A stretch of DNA of 64,000 nucleotides from F1-120-MAGs118 sp013360535. Lineage in GTDB: Bacteria; Planctomycetota; UBA1135; GCA-002686595. This document shows positions 25,969 to 34,226 of this stretch, piece after piece. Location: assembly GCA_026647215.1 (NCBI GenBank), contig JAPKHC010000008.1:1-64000 (forward strand). The letters are read 5' to 3'. Below the pieces are notes generated by a model. It was given only the letters and a program-made list of their open reading frames with translations, made no database searches and had not been told where the DNA came from. The position numbers and the translations under genes are program-made. Position 1 is the stretch's first letter. Each line of letters starts with the position of its first letter.

Positions 25969-27120
25969 TGGGTGCGACCACGGCCTACCGCCTCGAGTTC
26001 TTCTGACCAAGCCGTGCTCCTCGAAGATGCGCAGGACCACGTTGCGTCGAGCACGGAGACGGGCACGCGTGTTTCGTGCGCCATGCTCAGCGAGCTCGAT
26101 GTCCCTGCACACCTTTCGGTAGAGGCTCTCACGGCAGACCAGATCGTCACCGCGAGGTAGCGCGGCGTCAAGGGCCGCCGCTGTCATCCCGCCCCGGCTG
26201 GGCCGCGTGCGCAGCTCGTTCAGCGCCACCATGGCGCGCTTCGTGCGCTCGCACCAGTCCGTCCGTTCGGAGTCTGGATTCAGCACGCTCTCTCCGCCCT
26301 CGGCCCAGTCCACGATCTCGAGGTGGCCGCCGATCGCCGTCCAGCGCTTGCACGGCAGCGGCTCGAGCACGCACCCCTTGCCCAATTCAGCATCTTCCTT
26401 CAGCTCCCGGTGACCCCGCTCCACCCACGCATTGTGCTGCGGGGTCCGCGGCTCGCTCCGCAGGAGAATCACCATGTTGACCCTGCACCAATTGACCACT
26501 TCCAGCGCCGCGTAATTCGACCCTCCGTCGACAAAGAGCAAGAGCGGCGGCCCGCCCCGCTCCTTGCTCGTGCGCTCCAGGAGCGTCACCACCTCAGCGC
26601 CCGTCGACGGCCGGCCCACCGATACCGACAGCGCGCTCGCGCTCGCCATGTCGCGCAGCGACTCGCCCTGCACTTCGCCGGCTTCGTCCCGGCCAAGGTG
26701 CGTCGCGTCGAGCGAATGGGCCACGTCGCGCGCTTGCACGAGGATCGTCACACGCTCGCGCTCCTCGCGCTGACGCCGCCGCAAGCGACGGCGCGCTTTC
26801 AGCTCGCGCAGGAGCACCCGCACCACGCGCAGCGGCACCGCGCCTCCCAGTGCCTCGTACACCGCACGCTCGCCGCTGCTGCGTCCCAGCCGCTTCCACG
26901 TGCGCGCCACCGGCCACAGCGTGCCCTTGAAGAGCTCCGCCGGATGAGACGGCCGCCCGCGCCGCGAGACTTCCTCGGCGCAGGCGGCCTTCTTCCAGTT
27001 CCTCAGGCTTCGCTCTGCGACTCCAAGGCGCTCAGCCAGGACTCCCAGTTCCCGACGTCGGAGTCGTCCCGCCCTCCGCAGGCGCTCCCCGATCGCTCGA
27101 CGGGTTCGCTCGTCGTACAC
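25948..27120 (-). CDS. Second DDE (rve-type) transposase of the transposon
   Basis: A 390-residue integrase-fold protein. The N-terminal 45 residues form a helix-turn-helix (RRELGVLAERLGVAERSLRN). The catalytic triad is visible as Asp in HSLDATHLG, Asp in LLFVDGGSNY and Glu in NAWVERGHRELK. The C-terminus is basic. It starts within the end of the upstream coiled-coil gene (88-bp overlap) and stops inside the left terminal repeat. It differs clearly from the 29111-start transposase, so it is not a duplicate. It probably supplies one half of a two-component transposase. Confidence 0.75.
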   Translation of the reverse strand: MYDERTRRAIGERLRRAGRLRRRELGVLAERLGVAERSLRNWKKAACAEEVSRRGRPSHPAELFKGTLWPVARTWKRLGRSSGERAVYEALGGAVPLRVVRVLLRELKARRRLRRRQREERERVTILVQARDVAHSLDATHLGRDEAGEVQGESLRDMASASALSVSVGRPSTGAEVVTLLERTSKERGGPPLLLFVDGGSNYAALEVVNWCRVNMVILLRSEPRTPQHNAWVERGHRELKEDAELGKGCVLEPLPCKRWTAIGGHLEIVDWAEGGESVLNPDSERTDWCERTKRAMVALNELRTRPSRGGMTAAALDAALPRGDDLVCRESLYRKVCRDIELAEHGARNTRARLRARRNVVLRIFEEHGLVRRTRGGRPWSHPNSESQA

Positions 27121-29111
27121 GACGAGGCTCCGCCTTTTTCCCCCCGGCCGCCTCCGGCGCCTTCGGCGGCGTCGGAGACTTCGTCACCCGGTTGAGCGGC
27201 AGGTCCTTCAGGATCTCGTTCACCGTCCGCAGAGCCTCGTTCTCCCTGCGCAGCGCCGCGATCTCCTTGCGCGCCGCCGCCAGTTCGTCCGACTCCGTGC
27301 TCGGCGGCCGTCCCCGCTTGCGCATCTTCGGTTGCTTCAAGAGGCCCGCGAGCATGCCCGACAGCGCCGACTGGCTCAACTGCCAGACCCGCAAGGGCGG
27401 CAGTGCCAAGGCCGACACCATCTCCGACTTCGACTTGTGGCCCAGCCAGTACTCCAGCATCAGCACGCACGTGCGGTGAGCCTTCTCCCGCTCCTCCGCA
27501 CTCGCCTGCTCCCACAGGGCCTTCACCGCGATCGCCGGCTTCGGCGGCTGGAAGCGCACGCGCTTCTTGAAGCGCCGCGTCCGCTTCGGTGCCGACAGCT
27601 CCGGCGTCGTCGACGGCGTCAGCTCCGGTGCCGTCCCCTGCGCCAGCCCCAAGTCCACTCCCAGCTGCGTTGTCCGGTCCATCGTCTGTTTCCTCCGCCC
27701 CTTGGGGCATGCCGATTTCGTCCAGTCCCACCTCCTTCCGTGCGCCGTCGCTCGTCTGCAGCACGAGCTTCCCGCGCTCGCCGTGCAGCGACACCGCCTG
27801 GTCGCCGATCTGCCCAAACAGGAAGACCGGCTTCTTCAAGGGCTCGCCCAGAGCCAGAGCGAGCTCGTTCTGCGCAAGCTGCGACTCGAGCTGCGCACGC
27901 ACCGCGTTTTCCGCGCCGAAGAAGCGGTCCGCCGGCACGAGGCCGTCAATCCCCTGGTGCGGGCGGAAATGGTTGTAGTGCGCAAACCAGTGCGCCAGCC
28001 GAGCACGCGCGTCCGCGAGGTCCTGGGGACGAAGCCGCTCCCAAAACTCCACGTTCACCGTGTCCCACAGCCGCTCGCACTTCCCCAAGGTTTCGGGATG
28101 GTGCGTGCGCGACACCACGTGCTCGATCCCTTCGCGCACGAGCAGCTTTTGGAAGTCCGACTTGCCGCGCCACGAGAAGTACTGCCGACCCTGGTCGGTC
28201 AGCACCTCCTTCGGCTTCCCAAAGCGCGCGATCCCCTCCATCAGGGCCTCCGTCACGAGCTCTTGGCGCTGGTGCGTCGAGAGGTTCCAGGCCACCACGT
28301 AGCGGCTGTGGTCGTCGAGAAACACCGTCAGGTACACGCGCGTCGAGTGCCGCGTCAGCAGGAAGCTCGTGATGTCCGACTGCCACAGCTCGCCCGGCTT
28401 CGCTCGCTCGAAGCGCCGTGGCGGCATCGGCTTGCGACGCGGGCGGCGCTTCGGCGCGGGCTGAGGAGCGATCCCGGCCTCATCGAGAGTCCGGCGAATC
28501 GCGCCCGGCGACACCTTCACGCCGCGAAAGCGCCGCAGGAAGTCCCGCACCTTGCGCAGGCCAAAGTCCGGGAATCGCTGCTTGGTCTCGCGGATCTCTT
28601 CCCGCAGGGCCGGCGCCAGCCGCTGGCTCTCGCTCGACGCCGAATCGCGCTTTCGACGCTCGAGCCCCTTCGGCCCCTCTTCGGCGTAGCGCGCCCGCCA
28701 ATCGGTCAGCGATTTGAGAGCCACACCCCACGTGCGAGCGAATTCCCGCAGCGGCATCCCGGAGCGCTCAAAGGCCTCCAGCGCCGCCCGGCGCTCTTCG
28801 GGCGAATAATGCCCGCGCGACCGGCCGCCCTGATTGCGGGGGTTGGGACGGTCCACCAGCGCCGCCGCCCCGCCCGCGTCGAAGCGCACCATCCACTTCG
28901 TCAGCGCCGACACCGAGATCGAGTGCCGAGCGCAGTACTCCGCGATCGTCTGCCCGCCCCGGCGGTAGCCCTCGATCAGCCCGAGGCGCTCTTCCGGCGT
29001 GCAGCGACGCCGACCCCGGCGACGCGACGATGCGGGCGGAGCTTCGCCCTCAAAGCCGGGCTCACCTCCGCCCGCATCGTCGTGCTTCCCTGACCACTTG
29101 CTCGCATCCAT
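27003..29111 (-). CDS. IS481-like DDE transposase with overprinted C-terminal extension
   Basis: The first ~470 residues are an IS481-like transposase: two helix-turn-helix segments (residues about 35-75 and 100-145), then an rve core with Asp in LWQSDITSFLL, Asp in VLTDQGRQYF and Glu in TLGKCERLWDT, and the end motif HYNHFRPHQGIDGLVPADRF. After residue 475 the frame runs on for about 225 residues rich in Gly, Ala, Glu and Asp, in DNA fully occupied by the coiled-coil gene. That extension is probably an overprinted shadow left by a missing stop, so the functional protein may end near 27690. Annotated length 702 versus a usual 300-450. Confidence 0.75.
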   Translation of the reverse strand: MDASKWSGKHDDAGGGEPGFEGEAPPASSRRRGRRRCTPEERLGLIEGYRRGGQTIAEYCARHSISVSALTKWMVRFDAGGAAALVDRPNPRNQGGRSRGHYSPEERRAALEAFERSGMPLREFARTWGVALKSLTDWRARYAEEGPKGLERRKRDSASSESQRLAPALREEIRETKQRFPDFGLRKVRDFLRRFRGVKVSPGAIRRTLDEAGIAPQPAPKRRPRRKPMPPRRFERAKPGELWQSDITSFLLTRHSTRVYLTVFLDDHSRYVVAWNLSTHQRQELVTEALMEGIARFGKPKEVLTDQGRQYFSWRGKSDFQKLLVREGIEHVVSRTHHPETLGKCERLWDTVNVEFWERLRPQDLADARARLAHWFAHYNHFRPHQGIDGLVPADRFFGAENAVRAQLESQLAQNELALALGEPLKKPVFLFGQIGDQAVSLHGERGKLVLQTSDGARKEVGLDEIGMPQGAEETDDGPDNAAGSGLGAGAGDGTGADAVDDAGAVGTEADAALQEARALPAAEAGDRGEGPVGAGECGGAGEGSPHVRADAGVLAGPQVEVGDGVGLGTAALAGLAVEPVGAVGHARGPLEATEDAQAGTAAEHGVGRTGGGAQGDRGAAQGERGSADGERDPEGPAAQPGDEVSDAAEGAGGGRGEKGGASSCTTSEPVERSGSACGGRDDSDVGNWESWLSALESQSEA
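27032..27682 (-). CDS. Coiled-coil transposon protein
   Basis: A 216-residue protein starting at the ATG at 27682 behind a strong GGAGGAAA site. Residues about 45-105 are helical and could bind DNA (AEEREKAHRTCVLMLEYWLG). A classical coiled coil lies near residues 125-155 (ELAAARKEIAALRRENEALR, then TVNEILKD), like the leucine-zipper OrfA proteins of IS3 elements. The C-terminus is basic and low complexity. It is encoded entirely within an alternative frame of the first transposase's extended frame. Likely an accessory DNA-binding or oligomerisation partner of the transposases. Confidence 0.6.
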   Translation of the reverse strand: MDRTTQLGVDLGLAQGTAPELTPSTTPELSAPKRTRRFKKRVRFQPPKPAIAVKALWEQASAEEREKAHRTCVLMLEYWLGHKSKSEMVSALALPPLRVWQLSQSALSGMLAGLLKQPKMRKRGRPPSTESDELAAARKEIAALRRENEALRTVNEILKDLPLNRVTKSPTPPKAPEAAGGKKAEPRRVRRANPSSDRGAPAEGGTTPTSGTGSPG

Positions 29112-29178
29112 CGGTCCTCCTGTTCCCGCCCGTGGGCGGGGGTTGGGAGGCGATGGCCCTGGTCCTGATGGCTACGCC

Positions 29179-29208
29179 AACTCGGAAACAATTGCGTTGA
29201 GCGCCACA
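29179..29208 (-). repeat. Right terminal inverted repeat of the transposon
   Basis: Read inward on the minus strand it is TGTGGCGCTCAACGC, then AATTG and TTTCCGAGTT. It matches the left end at TGTGG and the ten-base core. It lies 68 bp before the start of the first transposase gene. Confidence 0.65.
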
Positions 29209-29273
29209 TCATCGAGGGGGTGAGTGGTGGCGGCTCCGAGCGGCCCGATTGGGGCGGTGAAGGACGTGCGTGT

Positions 29274-29330
29274 CCGGGCACATGGGTGACGCTTTTGGAG
29301 GTGGTCCAGAGGTGTCACCCATGTGCCCGG
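29274..29330. repeat. Inverted pair of transposon-end-like sequences
   Basis: CCGGGCACATGGGTGAC (29274-29290) and GTCACCCATGTGCCCGG (29314-29330) are perfect 17-bp complements separated by 23 bp. The outward copies look like the ends of an insertion sequence brought head to head, for example after loss of the interior. A stem-loop function is also possible. Confidence 0.5.
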
Positions 29331-29369
29331 GTTGCGGGAGTCGAGGAGCGGGTTGACGGAGGGGTGAGC

Positions 29370-29455
29370 AGGGAGCCCGTGGCGCGTTCGATAGGGAGCC
29401 CGTGGCACGTTCACAACGGGCCCCGCGGCACGCTGAAAAGGGACCCCGTGAGCAG
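29370..29455 (+). repeat. Four imperfect ~23-bp tandem repeats
   Basis: Units begin AGGGAGCCCGTGGC (29370), AGGGAGCCCGTGGC (29393), CGGGCCCCGCGGC (29417) and AGGGACCCCGTGAG (29439), each followed by a GTTC or GCTGA-like segment. Short multi-copy repeats of this kind are known at the ends of IS21- and Tn7-like elements as transposase-binding sites. No matching transposase gene is adjacent, so this is probably a remnant end. Confidence 0.45.
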
Positions 29456-29496
29456 CGCGGGAGGGTTCGACGCGTGCGAGGGGGACGACGGGGTCG

Positions 29497-32400
29497 TCAG
29501 TCGCGCGGTTCGAGCTCGGCGAGGGCGGCGGCGAGTTGGGCGCGGCAGGAGTTGGCTTGGGCGGAGTCGCCGCGGGCGTCGTGGAGGCGGACGAGGCGGT
29601 CGAGGGCCTCGGGGATGCGAGGGAGGGTTCCGGGGGGGAGGGAGGCTTTTCGGGCCTGGAGGCCGTGGTAGCCGGCGAGCAGCAGGGGTTCGGCTTCGGG
29701 GAGCTTGTTCTGGCCGAGGAGGGCTTCGCCGAGCATGGACTTGGCGTTGAAGGTGCCCCAGCTGTCGGGCTGGGTCTTGTCGCGAATGGCGAGGCACTCG
29801 CGGAGCAGGGGCTCGGCGGCGTCCCAGGCGCGGGCGCGGAGCAGGACGGTGGAGACCCAGGCGAGCTGGCCGGCGAGATCGGGACTGTCGGGGGGCAGGT
29901 TGGCGCGGGCGCGGGCGAGGTGGTCGAGCGCGAGGGTCAGGAAGCGGGTCAGGCTGGCGGGGTTGGCCGGGTCGGCGGTGGCGGCGTAGGCCTCGAGCAG
30001 GCGGGGAGCGACCCAGGCGAGGGACGGTTCGTGCTTGGCGCCGGCGGAGGCTTCCTGGAGCAGCTCGACGGCCTCGGCGACGCGGCCCGCATCGAGGTAG
30101 TTCACGCCGAGGTTGGCGATGGTGCTGAGGGTTTCCGGATGGAGGCGTCCGAGCGCCGCCGTTCGCATCTGGAGGGCGCTCTCGAAGAGCGGGATCGAGC
30201 GGTCGAGGCGGCCTTGGCGCCAGTGGACGACTCCGAGGCTGTCCATGGCGGTGGCGACGTCGGGGTGTCCGGCGGGCAGCGAGTCGCGGCGGATCTGGAG
30301 CGCTTCGAGGTAGAGCGACTCCGCTTCGTCGAGCTTGTTCTGGAGGAGGAGGAGCGTGCCGAGGTTGTTGAGGCCTTGGGCGCGGTAGAGGTGTCCCGCG
30401 GGGAGCGTCGTGCGGCGGAGCTCGATCGCCTCGCGGAGCATCGACTCGGCTTCGACGAGCTTGCCGCGCTTCTGGAGGACGACGGCGAGGTTGTCGAGGC
30501 CGCTGGCGATGTCGAGGTGGCCGGCGGGCAGGGACTTGTGGCGGATCTCGAGCGCCTCGCGCAACAACGGCTCGGCCTCGGCGAGCTTATCCTGCGCCAC
30601 GAGCAGGAACGCGAGGTTGTTGAGGCCGCGGGCCAGTTGCGGGTGGCCGGCGGGAAAGGCGGCGACTCGGATCGCGAGGGCTTCGCGCTGGAGGGGTTCG
30701 GCCTCGGTGAGCCGGCGCTGGGCTTGCAGCAGCTGGGCGAGGTTGTCGAGCCGGTCGGCGATGTCGGGATGACCGGCGGGACTGGTCGCGCGCGCGATCG
30801 CCAGTGCTTCGCGGTAGAGCGGCTCGGCGTCGGCGAGCTTGCCCTGGATGCGCAGGATCTCGGCGAGGTTGTTCAGGCCCACGCCGAGGTCGGGGTGTCC
30901 GGGCGGCAAGGACGTGCGCGCGATCTCGAGCGCGGCGCGGTGCAGCGCCTCGGCCTCGGGGAGCTTGTTCTGGCCCTCGAGCAACACCGCGAGGTTGTTC
31001 TGGCTCCGTGCGATCGCGGGGTCCCCGGCCGGCAGGGCCTTGGTGCGGATCGCGAGCGCGCGGCGGAAGTTCGGCTCGGCTTCGTCGAAGCGGCCCAGTC
31101 CCATGAAGGTGGTGCCGATGGTGTCGCGCACTTTCGCTTCCACGAGCGGCTGGTCGGCGAGCGAACCGGCGTCGAGCGCGTCGACCGCGGCCAGCAGCGC
31201 CTGCACGACCGTCACCCGATCCTTGAGCGGCTCGCCGGTCGCCGGATCGCGCGGCAGCTGGTTGGGATCGACGGCCGCGAGCATGTCGGTCTGGAACTTC
31301 GCGACGGCCTCCGCGATCGCGGCCTGCGTGCGCGCTTCGACTTCCTGCGCCTTCGCCGCGGCTTCCTGCTTGCGCGCCTCGAGTTCCTGCGCCTGGGCGA
31401 GCGTGCGCTGCTTCTCGGACTCGGCCCGCGCGAGCTCGGCCTGCGAGCGCTGCTCCGCCTCCGCTTCGCGCGCGAGGATGGCGTCGTCGCGCTGCTCGCG
31501 CGCTTCCTTGGCCTTCCACGCGAACGCGACGACGCCCGCGAGCAGCGCGAGCACGATCGCGGAACCGGCGAGCACCTGCCCGCGGTTGCGGCGCACGAAC
31601 TTGCGCAGCCTGTAGCTCGCGCTCGGCGCGCCCGCCGTCACCGGCTCGTCCTTCAGGTGACGCCAGATGTCGGCCGCGAGGCCGTTGGCCGTCTCGTAGC
31701 GGCGCGTGCGGTCCTTCTCGAGGCACTTCATCACGATCCAGTCGATGTCGCCGCGCAGCATCGTGCTCAGCTTCTTCGCATCGACGTTGCGTTGCAGCGC
31801 GGTGCGCGTGCCGGTCTCGCCGAGCGACGAGATGCGCGTGCTCGGCTTGTGCGGCTCGTCCTCGCGGATCGCGCGCAGCATCTCGCCGAAGCCGCTCTCC
31901 AGCAGCGCCTTGATGTCGAACGGCGTCGTGCCCGTCAGCAGCTCGTAGAGGAGCACGCCGAGCGAGTAGATGTCGCTGCGCGTGTCGATGTCGAGGCCCG
32001 ACATCTCGGCCTGCTCCGGCGACATGTAGGCCGGCGTGCCGACCATCTGGCGGTGCTCGGTGAAGAGCGTCTTGCTCGTCAATTCACTGTTGGTGGCCTT
32101 CGCGATGCCGAAGTCGATCACCTTGGGCACCGGCACGCCGTCGTGCAGCGTGACGAGCACGTTCGAGGGCTTGATGTCGCGGTGGATGATGCCCTTCTGG
32201 TGCGCGTGCTGGATCGCCTGGCAGACCTTCGCGAAGAGCTCGAGCCGCGCGCGCGTGTCGACCTTCTCCTGGTCGCAGTACTCGAGGATCGGGATGCCCT
32301 TGATGTACTCCATCACGAAGTACGGACGGCCCGTCTCGGTCGCGCCGGCGTCGAGCACCTTGGCGATGTTGGGGTGGTCCATCATCGCCAGCGCCTGCCG

Positions 32401-32787
32401 CTCGGCCTCGAAGCGTGCGATCACCTGCTTGGTGTCCATCCCGAGCTTGATGATCTTGAGCGCGACGCGCCGCTTGACCGGCTCGCGTTGCTCCGCCATC
32501 CAGATCGTGCCCATGCCGCCCTCGCCGATCTGCTCGAGCAGCCGGTAGCGGTCGATCTGCGCGCCGGCGCGCTCCGCGGACGACGGCGCGCTCGACGGGC
32601 TCGGCGGAAAGCGCTCGGCCGTCGGCGAGGCCAGGAACGCACCGGCTTCGGCATCGGCCGTGAGCAACGCCTCGACCTTCGTGCGCAACGCGACGTCGTT
32701 GCCGCAGGCGCCGAGCAGGTAGGCCGCCCGCTGCGCTCCGGCGAGCTCGCGGGCTTCGTGGAAGATCTCGTGAGCGGGGCGGGACAT
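29497..32787 (-). CDS. Serine/threonine protein kinase with membrane segment and TPR array
   Basis: A 1096-residue Hanks-type kinase. Gly-rich loop IGEGGMGT (87-94), Lys111, catalytic HRDIKPSN (from 202) and DFG (225-227) are intact, as is GTPAYMSPEQ in the activation segment. A membrane helix lies near 405-425 (VLAGSAIVLALLAGVVAFAW), followed by an Ala/Glu-rich coiled coil and about a dozen TPR units of the consensus AEPLYREALAI...LPAGHPD to the end. The kinase is cytoplasmic; the TPR part would be on the other side of the membrane. The start at 32787 avoids a Pro/Arg-rich leader. An ECF sigma gene lies 35 bp upstream, the usual planctomycete pairing; phosphorylation may govern sigma activity. 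Confidence 0.88.
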   Translation of the reverse strand: MSRPAHEIFHEARELAGAQRAAYLLGACGNDVALRTKVEALLTADAEAGAFLASPTAERFPPSPSSAPSSAERAGAQIDRYRLLEQIGEGGMGTIWMAEQREPVKRRVALKIIKLGMDTKQVIARFEAERQALAMMDHPNIAKVLDAGATETGRPYFVMEYIKGIPILEYCDQEKVDTRARLELFAKVCQAIQHAHQKGIIHRDIKPSNVLVTLHDGVPVPKVIDFGIAKATNSELTSKTLFTEHRQMVGTPAYMSPEQAEMSGLDIDTRSDIYSLGVLLYELLTGTTPFDIKALLESGFGEMLRAIREDEPHKPSTRISSLGETGTRTALQRNVDAKKLSTMLRGDIDWIVMKCLEKDRTRRYETANGLAADIWRHLKDEPVTAGAPSASYRLRKFVRRNRGQVLAGSAIVLALLAGVVAFAWKAKEAREQRDDAILAREAEAEQRSQAELARAESEKQRTLAQAQELEARKQEAAAKAQEVEARTQAAIAEAVAKFQTDMLAAVDPNQLPRDPATGEPLKDRVTVVQALLAAVDALDAGSLADQPLVEAKVRDTIGTTFMGLGRFDEAEPNFRRALAIRTKALPAGDPAIARSQNNLAVLLEGQNKLPEAEALHRAALEIARTSLPPGHPDLGVGLNNLAEILRIQGKLADAEPLYREALAIARATSPAGHPDIADRLDNLAQLLQAQRRLTEAEPLQREALAIRVAAFPAGHPQLARGLNNLAFLLVAQDKLAEAEPLLREALEIRHKSLPAGHLDIASGLDNLAVVLQKRGKLVEAESMLREAIELRRTTLPAGHLYRAQGLNNLGTLLLLQNKLDEAESLYLEALQIRRDSLPAGHPDVATAMDSLGVVHWRQGRLDRSIPLFESALQMRTAALGRLHPETLSTIANLGVNYLDAGRVAEAVELLQEASAGAKHEPSLAWVAPRLLEAYAATADPANPASLTRFLTLALDHLARARANLPPDSPDLAGQLAWVSTVLLRARAWDAAEPLLRECLAIRDKTQPDSWGTFNAKSMLGEALLGQNKLPEAEPLLLAGYHGLQARKASLPPGTLPRIPEALDRLVRLHDARGDSAQANSCRAQLAAALAELEPRD

Positions 32788-32822
32788 CGTTGGGGGGAGG
32801 GCGCGGTCGGGGTTCGGGCGGG

Positions 32823-33398
32823 TCAGCCGGAGTCGGTCAGGTCGCGGTAGAGCACGGCGCGGGCGTAGGTCCAAAGCCGCGCGGCGCTGCGCGGGGAGAT
32901 CCCGAGCGCCTGTGCGGCCTCGTCGACGCCGAGGCCGGCGTAGAACCGCAGGCGCACGAGGGCCGCCGCCAGCGGGTCTTCGCCCTTCAAGCGCTCGATC
33001 GCCTCGTCGACTGCCAAGATTTCGTCGGGGCCCGCGCCGGCGAGCGCCGCGACGTCGGAAATCTCGGTGAGGCGCAGGGGAACTCCGCCGCGTCGGCCGC
33101 GCGCGCGCGCGTGGTCGAGCAGGATGCGGCGCATCGCCTCCGCCGCGGCGGCGTAGAAGTGGGCGCGGTTCGCCCAGGGCAGCTCACGCGGCCCGACGAG
33201 CTTCAGGTACGCCTCGTGAACGAGCGCGGTCGCCGTCAGCGTGTGCCCGCTCGCCTCGCGGGAGAGGCCGAGCTGCGCGGCCTTGCGGAGCTGCTCGTAC
33301 ACGAGCGGCAACAGGTCGTCGGCGGCGGCCTTGTCGCCGGCGGAAGCCGCGATCAGGAGTTGGGTCGCGTCCAGGGGATCGGGCGAGGACGGCGGCAC
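32823..33398 (-). CDS. ECF-type sigma factor (PF07638-like)
   Basis: A 191-residue sigma factor. Region 2 is seen in LPLVYEQLRKAAQLGLSRE, then ALVHEAYLKLV and ANRAHFYAAAAEAMRRILLD, a signature of the planctomycete/acidobacterial ECF family. Region 4 is a HTH (LGVDEAAQALGISPRSAARL). I chose the GTG at 33398 because GGAG precedes it; a GTG at 33431 is in the same frame. No anti-sigma gene is adjacent; the following kinase probably takes that regulatory role. Confidence 0.82.
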   Translation of the reverse strand: MPPSSPDPLDATQLLIAASAGDKAAADDLLPLVYEQLRKAAQLGLSREASGHTLTATALVHEAYLKLVGPRELPWANRAHFYAAAAEAMRRILLDHARARGRRGGVPLRLTEISDVAALAGAGPDEILAVDEAIERLKGEDPLAAALVRLRFYAGLGVDEAAQALGISPRSAARLWTYARAVLYRDLTDSG

Positions 33399-33464
33399 GG
33401 AGGCTCCAAGATACCGCGCTCGAATCGGCACGGAGCGTTCAGGGCGCGCGCCGCTCCCCCACGC

Positions 33465-33800
33465 TCACGCCAGCCACGCCCAAGCCGCGCCGGCCGCGAG
33501 CAGGAGCAGAACGGCGGTGGCGGCGACGAGGGGGAAAGCAAACGAGGACTCGCCCTCCTGCTCGAGCGACTCGATCTCGCGAATCTCGGCCTGCACTTGG
33601 GCCTCCGGGAATTCGGGCGGGTGGCCGGCGCGAATCGCGGCGGAGGTGGACTGCAGGACGGAGGCGGAGAGGTAGGCGTCGGAGGCGAGGAGATGCTTGG
33701 CCCGGTCGCGGACGTCCGAGGGCAGGTGGTGGCACTCGGGGCAGGCCACCCAGGCGCCGGTCTTGAGGGCGCCGCAACGGAGGCAGACGGACTGGGACAT
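33465..33800 (-). CDS. Zinc-ribbon membrane protein
   Basis: A 111-residue protein with an N-terminal zinc ribbon (CLRCG and CPECH, 14 residues apart), a helical middle and a single C-terminal membrane helix (FPLVAATAVLLLLAAGAAWA). It is thus tail-anchored with the ribbon in the cytoplasm. It is transcribed toward the ECF sigma/kinase pair and may be part of that signalling unit, for example as an anchor; the family is not recognised. Confidence 0.6.
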   Translation of the reverse strand: MSQSVCLRCGALKTGAWVACPECHHLPSDVRDRAKHLLASDAYLSASVLQSTSAAIRAGHPPEFPEAQVQAEIREIESLEQEGESSFAFPLVAATAVLLLLAAGAAWAWLA

Positions 33801-34226
33801 GCGAGGTCGAACTCTGGGGAAGTTCGGCGCGGGCTGCGGAATCCGGGAGAGAGAGGCTTCCGGGGGCAGGTGCGCGACGGGTGGAAGTTGGAAGGGACGG
33901 AACGGGAGGTTCCGGTTCCGAGGGCGCGGAGGGGGGCGAGGTGCGCGTCTCGGGACAAAGGCCCAAGCTAGCGGAAGGAGGCGCGAAACGGGGCAGGAAA
34001 TTCCGGGGGCTGGACGCGGGCGGCCGAAGCGGAGGGTGGGTCAGAGGATCGGGCGGGGCGCACGCCGAAGGGCTCTCCCCCACCGTTCGAGCCCAAGCCT
34101 CACGGGCACGGTAGACTTTCGCCGCCTGCAGCCAGACCCCCACCCGGACGGAGCGCCGCCGGGACAGCCCTCGGCCCGAGCCAGCAAGAGAGACACACCT
34201 TGGTCAGCACCGCCACGAAGCGCCGG
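33801..34226. other. Divergent promoter region
   Basis: About 425 bp between the minus-strand zinc-ribbon gene and the plus-strand radical SAM gene. It is G-rich on the plus strand and I see no gene or RNA in it. Promoters for both directions should lie here; no clear -35/-10 pair is visible. Confidence 0.4.

Larger units (their letters stand above)
25940..29208. mobile_element. Three-ORF transposon with two DDE integrase-type transposases
   Basis: A 3.27-kb element bounded by imperfect terminal inverted repeats of about 29-30 bp (25940-25968 and 29179-29208) beginning TGTGG and sharing the core TTTCCGAGTT. All three genes are on the minus strand: an IS481-like rve transposase, a coiled-coil protein and a second rve-type transposase. 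I see no target-site duplication (GGTGC on the left, TCATC on the right), so flanking DNA was probably deleted or rearranged after insertion. Single-copy insertion sequences normally carry one such transposase; two suggests a heteromeric transposase. Confidence 0.7.

Noticed and set aside
27032..28731. Long plus-strand open frames across the transposon
   Set aside because: They are Arg/Pro/Ala-rich complements of the transposase genes with no start signals or motifs.
29536..32850. Plus-strand frame of about 1100 codons opposite the kinase
   Set aside because: It is the GC-rich antisense of a gene with every kinase motif and TPR repeats intact; composition is Gly/Glu/Val/Ala-rich with no domains.
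33465..34143. Minus-strand Pro/Ser/Arg-rich frames across the zinc-ribbon gene and upstream region
   Set aside because: They conflict with the zinc-ribbon gene, which has paired CxxC motifs and a clean membrane anchor.
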